From an uncultured Pelagibacteraceae bacterium (GTDB lineage: Bacteria; Pseudomonadota; Alphaproteobacteria; Pelagibacterales; Pelagibacteraceae): a DNA stretch of 64,000 bases. Below, one piece after another: positions 22,201 to 30,296 of the stretch. A program made the position numbers and the translations under genes. The notes beneath the pieces were generated by a model. It was given only the letters and a program-made list of their open reading frames with translations. It was not told where the DNA came from and searched no databases. Position 1 is the first letter of the stretch. Each line of letters starts with the position of its first letter. The stretch spans positions 1-64,000 of the forward strand of contig CACGJO010000004.1 of the NCBI GenBank assembly GCA_902573425.1, written 5' to 3'.

Positions 22201-22229
22201 CCAATAACTCAAAAAGTATTCAACAACAA
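22201..22229 (-). promoter_or_regulatory. Candidate promoter of the tRNA-Tyr/tuf/secE cluster
   Basis: On the minus strand TTGTTG (22224-22229) and TATTGG (22201-22206) are 17 bases apart, about 21 bases before tRNA-Tyr. Both hexamers are imperfect. The 137-base gap to the divergent rlmB gene is the only space for the promoter that must feed this cluster, so the assignment rests partly on position. Confidence 0.3.
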
Positions 22230-22316
22230 GGGTTTTATAAGCATCTTGAATAATAAATGCAATAAATCATTTTGCTTTTAAATATGCTATTTATTTGGAT
22301 AAAACATTAAAAATTC

Positions 22317-23066
22317 ATGAAAAAATCTACTTTTTACATAGTCGGAAGGCATGCAGTTATAGAAGCTTTGAAAAACCCCAAAAGGAGAGTTTTAAAAGTT
22401 TTTTTAACTGAGGAGTCAAAAAAAAATATTCATAGAAGTAGTCAAAATATGAATTTACTAAAAAATATAAAAATTTATTTTAAAACAAAAAAAGAGCTAG
22501 ATAAGTATTGTGTGAGAGAACAAATAATGCACCAAGGTTATGTAGCAGAGATAGAGCATCTGGAAAAGTTAAATCTTAAAGAATTTATATATCAAAATAA
22601 AAAAGATGATATTAATCTGGTTGCTCTGGATGGCATAACTGATCCAAGAAATATAGGTTCTATAATAAGAAGTGCAGCATCATTTAAAATGGATGGAATT
22701 TTGGTAAAGGAAAGATCATTTCCTGCTGAAAGCAAGTTACTTTACAAAAGTGCCAGCGGATGTACTGAGCTAATCAATATATTCGAAGTAACAAATTTAA
22801 ATACTACCATTAAATATTTAAAATCCAAAAACTTTTGGGTAAGTGGTTTTGATATGAATGGAGAAAAAAATTTTACAGATAATGACTGGAAGGGTAAAAA
22901 TATTCTTCTATTTGGATCTGAGAGTGAGGGCCTTAAATTTCAAATAAAGAAAAACTCAGACTTTCTTTTTTATATTAATATAAACAAAGAAGTAGAAAGT
23001 TTAAATGTATCAAATTCAGCATCTATAGTTTTTCATCATATAAATCAAAAAATTGAAAATAAATAA
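22317..23066 (+). CDS. rlmB: SpoU-family 23S rRNA 2'-O-methyltransferase, RlmB-like
   Basis: The protein (249 residues) belongs to the SpoU/TrmH knotted methyltransferases. An N-terminal substrate-binding region (YIVGRHAVIEAL) precedes motif 1 DPRNIGSIIRSA (109-120), motif 2 LLFGSESEGL near 200 and motif 3 ESLNVSNSASI near 230. The YIVGRHAV start and layout fit RlmB, which makes Gm2251 in the 23S P loop, although other TrmH-like targets are possible. It is transcribed away from the tRNA-Tyr/tuf cluster and converges with the next gene. Confidence 0.85.
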   Translation: MKKSTFYIVGRHAVIEALKNPKRRVLKVFLTEESKKNIHRSSQNMNLLKNIKIYFKTKKELDKYCVREQIMHQGYVAEIEHLEKLNLKEFIYQNKKDDINLVALDGITDPRNIGSIIRSAASFKMDGILVKERSFPAESKLLYKSASGCTELINIFEVTNLNTTIKYLKSKNFWVSGFDMNGEKNFTDNDWKGKNILLFGSESEGLKFQIKKNSDFLFYININKEVESLNVSNSASIVFHHINQKIENK

Positions 23067-23067
23067 A

Positions 23068-23862
23068 TTATTTTATTTTTTTTAAAACAACTCTTCTATT
23101 TAAAGCAAATATACCTGGCAAAAACCATATCAGTAATTTATCTGCAAAATTCATTAAATTAAAAATAAATTTATTAATAGGTATATGAAAAGTATCTTGT
23201 ACTACACCTCCAGAATTTAGAAAAATTGAGAATTCAGAAAGTTCATTTTTTAAAAATACAAAGTTTGGAAAATAAAAATTAAATTTTTTTTCATTTTTAA
23301 ATAATAACTGAGCGACTGCTGTATTTGAGTCCCATGGAGAGTTGGATTTAAATATATATTTTTTTGAATTAAATATATTGACCTTGTAAGACCAAGCCTC
23401 ATCATCAAGTAGATATTGAAAAAATTTTAAGAAAAAAGATGTTTCGGGTTCATTGATTAAAATGAGACCATCTTTTTTTAAATAAATTAACATTCTTTTT
23501 AGAGACTGAGCTGGATTTGGACAATGATGTAGCGCATGATTTATTATAAAAACATCAACTTTTTTTAAATATTTTTTTCCCAAATTTAATTTAGTCATAT
23601 CTACTTTTTTTGATATCCAGGAATATTTTTGAATATCAGTCAATATAATCTTTTTATTTTTTAGTATGTCTTTACTAGCTCCATTTCCACATCCAAGTTC
23701 AATTATAATTTTTTTTCCTTTTAAATAGTTTTTCATCCAAAAAAATCTTTCTTGTAATAAAAAAAAAGTGTTTTTATTTTTTTTATTTTTAAATTTTTTC
23801 CTTGATTTTTGAATGCTACAATTTTTAATTCTTTTGGGATAAAATTCTTTTAGAAATATCAT
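23068..23862 (-). CDS. Class I SAM-dependent methyltransferase
   Basis: A 264-residue protein with a Rossmann-type SAM fold. Motif I is IIIELGCGNGASKDIL (about residues 52-67), the acidic ILTDIQ follows, and VDVFIINHALHHCPNPAQSL is the post-I region of Methyltransf_11 proteins. The second half is Phe-rich and not recognised. The start lies 12 bases after the stop of the polytopic membrane protein, so the two are probably co-transcribed; a role in modifying a glycan or lipid is an inference from that neighbour. Confidence 0.75.
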   Translation of the reverse strand: MIFLKEFYPKRIKNCSIQKSRKKFKNKKNKNTFFLLQERFFWMKNYLKGKKIIIELGCGNGASKDILKNKKIILTDIQKYSWISKKVDMTKLNLGKKYLKKVDVFIINHALHHCPNPAQSLKRMLIYLKKDGLILINEPETSFFLKFFQYLLDDEAWSYKVNIFNSKKYIFKSNSPWDSNTAVAQLLFKNEKKFNFYFPNFVFLKNELSEFSIFLNSGGVVQDTFHIPINKFIFNLMNFADKLLIWFLPGIFALNRRVVLKKIK

Positions 23863-23874
23863 TTTATTTTGAGA

Positions 23875-25191
23875 CTAATAGTAATAGAAATTAGCGCAAA
23901 TTAAAAAAATACTCAAATATAAAAATAAGAATATTGAGTTTTTATAATTAATGAATAATTTTGTAGAAAAAATCGTAAAAGCAAATAGCAAAATAATAGG
24001 GTCGAAATACTCCTGCATCAAAGGCCATAGAATAAGTGAGAGGAAATAAAAATAAGATATAATTAATAAATTATTAAAATTTTTTTCAAGAAAAAATATT
24101 AATATTATCCATGAAACAAAAAAAGAAAAATAAGTAAAGATTTCTTGCAATAATATATTTTCAAATAAAATAATTGAAATTTTATGGATAAAACCTAAAC
24201 CTACAAAATATTTTGTATTTGTAAATTCATAAAAATTAAAGAAAGTTAAAAGATAAGCTAGATAAATAAAAAAAATTACAAATAAAACATAATTTATATT
24301 TTTAGAATAAAATTTTTTAAGTTGTGTTAATATATTTTCATCCTTAAAAAAAATCATAGGCAAAAGGTAAAAAGCAATCATTGTAGTTGCATAACCTAAA
24401 TGTTCAAACCATAATAAATTAACTCTTGATAAAGTTGTGATAGTATTTGGATTATCAGATTGTGTTGACGGTGGAACGATGCCATTCCAAATATAAATTA
24501 AGTATAAAAATGGAATAGAGTATATCAAAAAATTTATTATTGAAAAAATTTTAAACTTTAGATTAATTCTTGAATTAATAATTTTTAATAAAACTAAGAT
24601 TGGTACAATTAAAAATTTTTGATCAAAATATATTGTTAATGAACTGACAAATGTTAAAAGAGTAATTAGAATGTATAAAGATGAGTCTTTTTTATTTTCA
24701 GCGTTAAATGTTAAATTAATTAAAAAAAAAGTTATTAAGAAAGAGATAATGGCGTAATTTATTTCAAGACCCCAATAGGCACTTGTCCTAAAAAAAGGAC
24801 TTAATAAAATAAAGGATGATATAAAAAATAAAATTATTTTATTTGTATTTTTAAAATTTTGAACTAAACAAATATAGAAAATGTATGGTGCTATTAACGA
24901 TATTATAAAAACAGATAGTCTATAACTATCGATATCTGAAATAAATGGATTAAAATATATATGTAAAATATAAAGCAAAGGTGTCCTGTTGCCAAAAAAT
25001 TCCTCATGTAAAACTGCATCTAAAAGATTATTGTTTTTGAATATTTCAAAATTTTTCCACATCCATGATAAATCACCTTGGTAGCCACCTGATCCAATGG
25101 AATTTTCACCATAATAAAAACCAATAAAAAATGATAAATATATTAGAGCGGATAGAAGTGCGGTTATATAATTTTTTATTTTTGTATTCAT
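23875..25191 (-). CDS. Polytopic membrane protein, GT-C glycosyltransferase-like
   Basis: I do not recognise an exact family. The 438-residue protein has about ten hydrophobic segments; the first ends near residue 28 and is followed by a soluble loop with GGYQGDLSWMWKNFEIF, an acidic-residue loop in the place where GT-C sugar transferases keep their catalytic Asp. That topology and the nearby polyprenol-phosphate mannose synthase suggest a lipid-linked sugar transferase. The ATG at 25191 lies two bases after the encoded CCA of tRNA-Thr, leaving no space for its own promoter or ribosome site. Confidence 0.6.
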   Translation of the reverse strand: MNTKIKNYITALLSALIYLSFFIGFYYGENSIGSGGYQGDLSWMWKNFEIFKNNNLLDAVLHEEFFGNRTPLLYILHIYFNPFISDIDSYRLSVFIISLIAPYIFYICLVQNFKNTNKIILFFISSFILLSPFFRTSAYWGLEINYAIISFLITFFLINLTFNAENKKDSSLYILITLLTFVSSLTIYFDQKFLIVPILVLLKIINSRINLKFKIFSIINFLIYSIPFLYLIYIWNGIVPPSTQSDNPNTITTLSRVNLLWFEHLGYATTMIAFYLLPMIFFKDENILTQLKKFYSKNINYVLFVIFFIYLAYLLTFFNFYEFTNTKYFVGLGFIHKISIILFENILLQEIFTYFSFFVSWIILIFFLEKNFNNLLIISYFYFLSLILWPLMQEYFDPIILLFAFTIFSTKLFINYKNSIFLFLYLSIFLICANFYYY

Positions 25192-25193
25192 CC

Positions 25194-25269
25194 TGGTGCC
25201 CTCACACGGACTCGAACCGCGAACCTACTGATTACAAATCAGTTGCTCTACCAATTGAGCTATGAGGGC
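25194..25269 (-). tRNA. tRNA-Thr (TGT anticodon)
   Basis: The 76-base minus-strand gene has acceptor GCCCTCA paired with TGAGGGC, discriminator A and an encoded CCA. Anticodon stem CTGAT/ATCAG with loop TTTGTAA gives TGT (Thr, ACA/ACG). D loop (AGCTCAATTGGTAGAGC) and T loop (TTCGAGT) are canonical. A membrane-protein gene starts two bases after its 3' end. Confidence 0.97.
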
Positions 25270-25277
25270 TTTATCGT

Positions 25278-25306
25278 TTATTAACCTGAAAAAAAAAATA
25301 AATCAA
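25278..25306 (-). promoter_or_regulatory. Candidate sigma-70 promoter of tRNA-Thr and the downstream membrane-protein gene
   Basis: Minus-strand TTGATT (25301-25306) and TAATAA (25278-25283) are separated by 17 bases, and transcription would start within a few bases of the mature tRNA 5' end at 25269. A run of ten T lies in the spacer. Spacing and position are good, hexamers are 4-5 of 6. Confidence 0.45.
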
Positions 25307-25328
25307 CAAATTTTGATTATAATCTAAT

Positions 25329-26099
25329 TTAAATAATTAAATGATTATTCTGCAAAAAATAAGTGTTCAATGGATAATTCTTTTTAATTTCAAAAAATTT
25401 ACTTTTTTTATTTGAAAATAAATATTTCTTAAAATTATATTTTGTTAAAAATCTTTCTATATCTTTTATATCTTCACCTGTTTCAATCATTAGAGCTGGT
25501 TTGTCCCTTTTTATAATTTTCTCCAAACCTTTGATGACCGAAAACTCATGCCCATTTACATCAATTTTAATAAGATGAATTTTTGTTTTAATATTTTTTA
25601 TTTTTTTTAAATAGATCTTTTGCTTAACTATTTCAATGTTTTTTTTAAATACAAAATCTAAATTTATTTGTTTTAAAAGTTTATTTTTGTTATAAAAAGT
25701 ATAAGTAATTAAATCTAAATTTTTTGAAAAAAACTTGTATCTTGGAAAAAAAATATCATAATATTTATTAAATTTATCTATTCCATAAGGATAGATTTTC
25801 ATATTTTTAATATCTAGCTTTTTCAAAATTTTAACATAGGGTATATAAGGTTCAAAACAGATTATTTTATTAACATTTAATTTACGACTGAAAAACTTTG
25901 ATGCTATACCATCACTAGCACCAACATCTATTATATTAATTTTTTGTGAAAAGTTTATGTATGAAACACCATTCGCATCTTGCTCAAAAATATTTGTAAA
26001 CCTAATAAAGTACCTCGTAATGAAGTAAAGTAAAGGATGGCTTCTGACTATTTTTTCAAAAAGATTTAGTATGCCAGAATTAGTTTTTGACGGTTTCAT
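25329..26099 (-). CDS. FkbM-family methyltransferase
   Basis: The 256-residue protein has the FkbM layout: motif I INIIDVGASDGIASKFF (about 73-89), the acidic IICFEPY, and the C-terminal half IHLIKIDVNGHEFSVIKGL followed by RDKPALMIETGE, which are hallmarks of FkbM O-methyltransferases. These enzymes often methylate sugar hydroxyls in surface polysaccharides. It starts two bases after the stop of the 525-residue membrane protein and lies in the glycan segment, so a sugar substrate is likely but not shown. Confidence 0.85.
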   Translation of the reverse strand: MKPSKTNSGILNLFEKIVRSHPLLYFITRYFIRFTNIFEQDANGVSYINFSQKINIIDVGASDGIASKFFSRKLNVNKIICFEPYIPYVKILKKLDIKNMKIYPYGIDKFNKYYDIFFPRYKFFSKNLDLITYTFYNKNKLLKQINLDFVFKKNIEIVKQKIYLKKIKNIKTKIHLIKIDVNGHEFSVIKGLEKIIKRDKPALMIETGEDIKDIERFLTKYNFKKYLFSNKKSKFFEIKKNYPLNTYFLQNNHLII

Positions 26100-26101
26100 T
26101 G

Positions 26102-27679
26102 TTAATTTATTTTTCTTATTACAGATAAAATAACACCATTTCTCTTAACCTGTGTAACATCAGTTCCTGAAAATTTTTTAAAGCAATTTGTGACATTTTT
26201 TGAAGAATTAATATTTTCTTTTATAAACGTTGATCTATTCGTCATGATAATAAATTCAGAATCTTCTAAATCTTCAAAACTAAAATTTGAAAAACCAGCT
26301 TTTTCTAAATAAAATTTAGCATTAAACTCGGCTATACCACAACTTGAAAACACAATTTTAGAATTTTTATTAAGATTTGTTTTATAAATAAGTTCTTTGA
26401 TAGATGATCCCCAGTAATCATTTTCGAACTTTTGATTATAGTTCTCAGATTTCCCATTCAAAATATTTAGATATGTATAATGATAAGGTGTTAACGATAA
26501 AAAATTAATTATAAAATAAGAAAATAATATTAATTTTAAAGATACTAAAAATTTTGAAAATTTTAATTTTATATTTTCGAGTAAGAAATAAATTGATAAT
26601 GCGGGAATTATACAGGTATATGGAATCATCCATAATACGTGTCTAAATCCATCGTAAATTGAAAATGGAGTTAAATATAATAAAACAAATGGATAAAATA
26701 TCATTATGAAAAGTAAAATAAGTTTATAGTAAAAAATTGAAAAACTTTTAAAAAAAAAGCCCCTATAACTAACAAATAAAATTATAAAAATTATATATGA
26801 TATTAAAAAGTACTCTGGTGATTTATAAATAAAGTTTATTAATAAATACGATTTAGGGATATCTTTATAGATAAAATATTCGCCATTTAATAACATATAT
26901 GGATAACCTCTCCACAAATCAGAAAATGACCATTCTATAAAAAATTTAAATGGTAGTATGAATATATTCTGATGCGTATCTATCCAAAATAAAACTAATA
27001 AAAAATAAAATATTAAAAAACTTTTTAAAATATCTAAAAACAATTTTTTCTTTTTAAAATTTCTAATACAAATTTTTTTTCCGAAAAAAACGTCATAGAA
27101 AATAAATAAAAATAAAGGAATTAATGAACCAAAAAAAAATAAATTAATTCCTGTACCAATTGCAGATAAAACTCCAATATTATAAAAATAGTTTGAACTT
27201 TTAATTTTTGATTGATTTTTAAGATATTTTATAAAAGAATAAAAAATCCAAACATGACAAAAAGCAATAATTGTATCTTTGCTGTTGAAAGACATATGGC
27301 CATGGAATGCGGGAAAAAGAAAAAGTACTATAAATGTAATTTTTGCTACTTTTTTGTTAAATAATTCTTTACACACTTGTGTAATCCCAAAAATTGCACC
27401 AATGGAAAAACTTAGGTTAAAGAGATGATTTACTTCAAACTGATATTTAATAGGAAAACTTTGTAAAAATAAATATTTTAATGAGTAATAAATTGGTGAG
27501 TAGTATTCTCTTCTGAAAATATATTCGTCAATTCTGCCAAGTGAGAATAAGTAATTTAATGTAATTTGACCTTGTTTTGATAAATGCCCTTCATCCCAGG
27601 TTTGACCGAGTGTTATTGCAGAATATGATGAAAATAGAATTAAAGATAATAAAATAATATTTTGTTTAGATTTAAACAT
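26102..27679 (-). CDS. Polytopic membrane protein, PMT/GT-C-like glycosyltransferase
   Basis: A 525-residue protein with about ten hydrophobic spans and the loop TLGQTWDEGHLSKQGQ just after the first span. The Asp-Glu pair there is where PMT and ArnT-type enzymes hold the catalytic acidic residue. It also has a long aromatic loop (NGEYFIYKDIPKSY) and a C-terminal soluble domain of about 90 residues with GSSIKELIYKTN. It is probably a transferase using a polyprenyl-phosphate sugar, but no exact family match can be claimed. It follows a 101-residue gene and precedes FkbM by two bases. Confidence 0.65.
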   Translation of the reverse strand: MFKSKQNIILLSLILFSSYSAITLGQTWDEGHLSKQGQITLNYLFSLGRIDEYIFRREYYSPIYYSLKYLFLQSFPIKYQFEVNHLFNLSFSIGAIFGITQVCKELFNKKVAKITFIVLFLFPAFHGHMSFNSKDTIIAFCHVWIFYSFIKYLKNQSKIKSSNYFYNIGVLSAIGTGINLFFFGSLIPLFLFIFYDVFFGKKICIRNFKKKKLFLDILKSFLIFYFLLVLFWIDTHQNIFILPFKFFIEWSFSDLWRGYPYMLLNGEYFIYKDIPKSYLLINFIYKSPEYFLISYIIFIILFVSYRGFFFKSFSIFYYKLILLFIMIFYPFVLLYLTPFSIYDGFRHVLWMIPYTCIIPALSIYFLLENIKLKFSKFLVSLKLILFSYFIINFLSLTPYHYTYLNILNGKSENYNQKFENDYWGSSIKELIYKTNLNKNSKIVFSSCGIAEFNAKFYLEKAGFSNFSFEDLEDSEFIIMTNRSTFIKENINSSKNVTNCFKKFSGTDVTQVKRNGVILSVIRKIN

Positions 27680-27693
27680 TTATTCATTTATTA

Positions 27694-27999
27694 TTATTTA
27701 TTTTCAATGTCTTTAAATTCATTTTTTATTTTAAGATAAAATTTATAAATCAGAAGTTTATCTTCATCATTAATTATTTTATCTTTTTCCAGACCTTGTT
27801 TTAATTCAGATCTTATTTTATCTTTAACGGACTCAATATTTTCCTTTTTGTTTAAAAGCAATATTTTGTTTATATTTTCTAATTTATCGGCAAATATTAA
27901 GTTGTAGGTCACATTGATAATTATAATTATTGCAAAAGTTATCGCAATTAACTTAATAATAAATTTTTTTAAGTCTGTCTGATTTTGATTATTACTCAT
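27694..27999 (-). CDS. Small single-span membrane protein of unknown function
   Basis: I do not recognise this 101-residue protein. It has a polar N terminus (about 12 residues), one strong hydrophobic segment at about 13-35 (IIKLIAITFAIIIIINVTYN), and then a charged Lys/Glu/Asp region predicted to form one or two helices. It lies 14 bases upstream of the PMT-like gene on the same strand, so a helper or scaffold role for glycan enzymes is possible. The reading frame has normal AT-rich codon use. Confidence 0.6.
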   Translation of the reverse strand: MSNNQNQTDLKKFIIKLIAITFAIIIIINVTYNLIFADKLENINKILLLNKKENIESVKDKIRSELKQGLEKDKIINDEDKLLIYKFYLKIKNEFKDIENK

Positions 28000-28028
28000 T
28001 AATTTTTATTATATGTCATTGTAATTAA

Positions 28029-29252
28029 TTAATATACCTTAAACACAGGAAGTGGAAAAATAAATTTACTTCCTTTTTTAATTAGATTTTGCTCTCTATT
28101 TAAAATTTCTTTTTTAAAATGCCAAGGTAGAACAAAATAAAAATTTGGCATTAACTTTCTAGATCTACTCTCGGTAATGATTTTAATTTTTGTACCTGGG
28201 GTGAAATGATTGTTTTTTTTAGGATTTCTATCAGCTATATATTTTATATGCTTATTTGTAATACCAAAGTACTGTAATAAAACATTTCCTTTTGTAGAGG
28301 CGCCATAGCCGTGGATTATTTTATTTTGTGATACTATTTTGTTAATATATTTAATTGTGTTTAATTTCATTTTATTAATATGTTTAAAAAATACTGAATA
28401 AGTCTTTTTATTTGTAAGTTTCATTTTATTTTCAATTTTTAAGATTTTATTTATAAATTTATTATTTGTTTTATAAATTGAATTCTTTTTACAAATAAAA
28501 TACTGTGTGCTTCCACCATTTATATTATTGTTTCTAAGGTCGAAAACTCTTAAATTATTCTTTTTTGCCATATTAATTATAATTTTATTTGAATAATACG
28601 TGAGGTGTTCTTGACAAATTGTATCAAACATTTTTTGTTTAACTATTGACATTAGGTCAGCATGCTCAATTAAAAAAATACCATTATCGTCTAATATTTT
28701 ATTTATATCTTTAAAAAATAGGTTCGGATTATTTATGTCATAAAACACAGATAAAGCTGTTATGATTTTAAACTTCTTTTTTGGTAATTTTTTAATAATT
28801 TTTTCTGCAGAAAAAAAATCAGAAATTTTATAATTTATTTTTTTATAAAACTTACTATATTTATTAACTAGTGGATCTACGCCGAATTTTATAAGTTTTT
28901 TATCGAAAAAATTTAATAAGGTACCATCATTACTTGCTATATCTAAAATGCAGTCCCCTTTTTTCAACTTAATTTTTCTTGTTAAATTTTTCATTATATT
29001 CTTCATGTGATTAGTCATGGTCTTATTTATCCCAGTCCTATATCCATAATCAGGCCCATATAAATATTTAAGATTGTAATTATTATTGAGCTGTACGAGT
29101 GAACACTTATTACATATCACAAGAGTTAATTCTGTTTTTTTGATATTTGTATTTATATTTTTAGGAAATTTTCCTGTATAACTTAGTTTTCCTAAAGAAA
29201 ATAATTTTGATAATTTTTTTCCTTGGCAATTTCTACATTTTTTCAATTTCAT
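28029..29252 (-). CDS. C-methyltransferase-like protein with N-terminal zinc-binding domain (NDP-sugar type)
   Basis: The 407-residue protein matches the three-part sugar C-methyltransferase architecture. The N terminus has CRNCQGKKLSKLFSLG and CNKCSLVQL, a four-Cys zinc site (Methyltransf_13); the centre has SAM motif I CILDIASNDGTLLNFF; the C-terminal domain has IHGYGASTKGNVLLQYFG (Methyltransf_14). Family members add methyl groups to NDP-keto-sugars in surface polysaccharides and antibiotics. Here it sits in the glycan segment, divergent from the GT2 gene across 33 bases. Confidence 0.85.
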   Translation of the reverse strand: MKLKKCRNCQGKKLSKLFSLGKLSYTGKFPKNINTNIKKTELTLVICNKCSLVQLNNNYNLKYLYGPDYGYRTGINKTMTNHMKNIMKNLTRKIKLKKGDCILDIASNDGTLLNFFDKKLIKFGVDPLVNKYSKFYKKINYKISDFFSAEKIIKKLPKKKFKIITALSVFYDINNPNLFFKDINKILDDNGIFLIEHADLMSIVKQKMFDTICQEHLTYYSNKIIINMAKKNNLRVFDLRNNNINGGSTQYFICKKNSIYKTNNKFINKILKIENKMKLTNKKTYSVFFKHINKMKLNTIKYINKIVSQNKIIHGYGASTKGNVLLQYFGITNKHIKYIADRNPKKNNHFTPGTKIKIITESRSRKLMPNFYFVLPWHFKKEILNREQNLIKKGSKFIFPLPVFKVY

Positions 29253-29270
29253 TCAGTCTATTTCTTGAGT

Positions 29271-29278
29271 ATTATAAT
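29271..29278. promoter_or_regulatory. Shared symmetric -10-like element between divergent methyltransferase and GT2 genes
   Basis: ATTATAAT at 29271-29278 reads TATAAT on both strands, seven bases before the GT2 ATG and 18 bases before the methyltransferase ATG. No good -35 is visible on either strand, so this is only a weak prediction of a bidirectional promoter. Confidence 0.25.
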
Positions 29279-29285
29279 TTACTTC

Positions 29286-29987
29286 ATGAAAAGTAAAATA
29301 TTAATTTTTTCAGCAACTTATAATGAGTCAAAAAATATAACACTTTTGCTAAATTATATTGAGGATCTTAATTTAAATTTAGATATTTTGATTGTTGACG
29401 ACAACTCTCCTGACAAAACTGCAGATATCATTAAAGAATACTCAAAAAATAAAAAAAATATTCATTTAATTGTAAGAGATAAAAAAAGTGGATTGGATAC
29501 TGCCCATAAGTTGGCATTTGAGTACAGTAAAAAAAAACAATATGAAAATTTAATTACAATAGACGCTGACTTAACTCACGACCCAAAAAAAATTCCAGAA
29601 TTTATAGAAGAATTAAAAAATAATCCTTTTGTTTTGGGTTCAAGATTCGTTGAAGGTGGCTCTTTAGATACTGCTGGTTGGAGAAGATCATTAAGCATAT
29701 TTGGAAACAAATTTATTAAAATAGTTTTTGGTATAAACTCTAATGAATTTACAACAGCTTTTAGGGGTTATAATTTAAAAAAATTAGAAGGTTTCGATTT
29801 AAGAGATGTGAAATCTAAGGGATATAGTTTTTTTATGGAAACCATATATTTATTGGATAAAAGAAACATTCCAATAAAAGAGATACCTTTTCACGCAAAG
29901 TTACGTCACAAAGGAAAATCAAAAATTGAAAGAATTGAAATATTTAGGACTTTAATAAATGTTTTGAGATTAAAGTTTTCAAAGTAA
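29286..29987 (+). CDS. GT2 glycosyltransferase, polyprenol-phosphate mannose synthase-like
   Basis: The ATG at 29286 (MKSKILIFSATYNES) gives 233 residues; upstream codons in frame look like non-coding sequence. The GT2 fold shows ATYNE, LIVDDNSPDKTADII, the metal-binding ITIDADLTHDP and GSRFVEGGSLDTAGWRR, which together are the dolichol/polyprenol-phosphate mannosyltransferase (DPM1) pattern. There is no membrane segment at the C terminus, as in the catalytic-only form. It would charge a polyprenyl phosphate with a hexose for the GT-C-like proteins nearby. Confidence 0.85.
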   Translation: MKSKILIFSATYNESKNITLLLNYIEDLNLNLDILIVDDNSPDKTADIIKEYSKNKKNIHLIVRDKKSGLDTAHKLAFEYSKKKQYENLITIDADLTHDPKKIPEFIEELKNNPFVLGSRFVEGGSLDTAGWRRSLSIFGNKFIKIVFGINSNEFTTAFRGYNLKKLEGFDLRDVKSKGYSFFMETIYLLDKRNIPIKEIPFHAKLRHKGKSKIERIEIFRTLINVLRLKFSK

Positions 29988-29996
29988 ATAGTTTTA

Positions 29997-30293
29997 TTAA
30001 TTTAAAATGAAGTAGATTAATTTAGTAAAAAAGAACATCGAATATATAAAAATCAAAGCTGACAGCAAATACAATATTACTATTAACTTATTTTTTTTAT
30101 TTTTTTCTCTAATAATATCCTCTGGCTCTCTATCAAAAATTGAATCTTTTTTTTTCTCTTTAAAGTCATAAGTGAACATCCAGTAATTTTCATCGTTATC
30201 AGTTTCTTTATCTGTTCTAATTGCTTTTAAATGAAGAATTATATAGTTAGCTAAGATACATAAACATATCAATATAAAGAGGATTTTTATCAT
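29997..30293 (-). CDS. Small two-span membrane protein of unknown function
   Basis: An unrecognised 98-residue protein. Hydrophobic segments lie at about residues 2-21 and 71-97, separated by a charged loop with KETDNDENYWMFTYDFKEKKKD and a predicted helix of alternating Lys and Glu. The start is three bases after the nadK stop codon on the same strand, so it is probably transcribed with nadK and converges with the GT2 gene. No function can be assigned. Confidence 0.55.
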   Translation of the reverse strand: MIKILFILICLCILANYIILHLKAIRTDKETDNDENYWMFTYDFKEKKKDSIFDREPEDIIREKNKKNKLIVILYLLSALIFIYSMFFFTKLIYFILN

Positions 30294-30296
30294 AAT

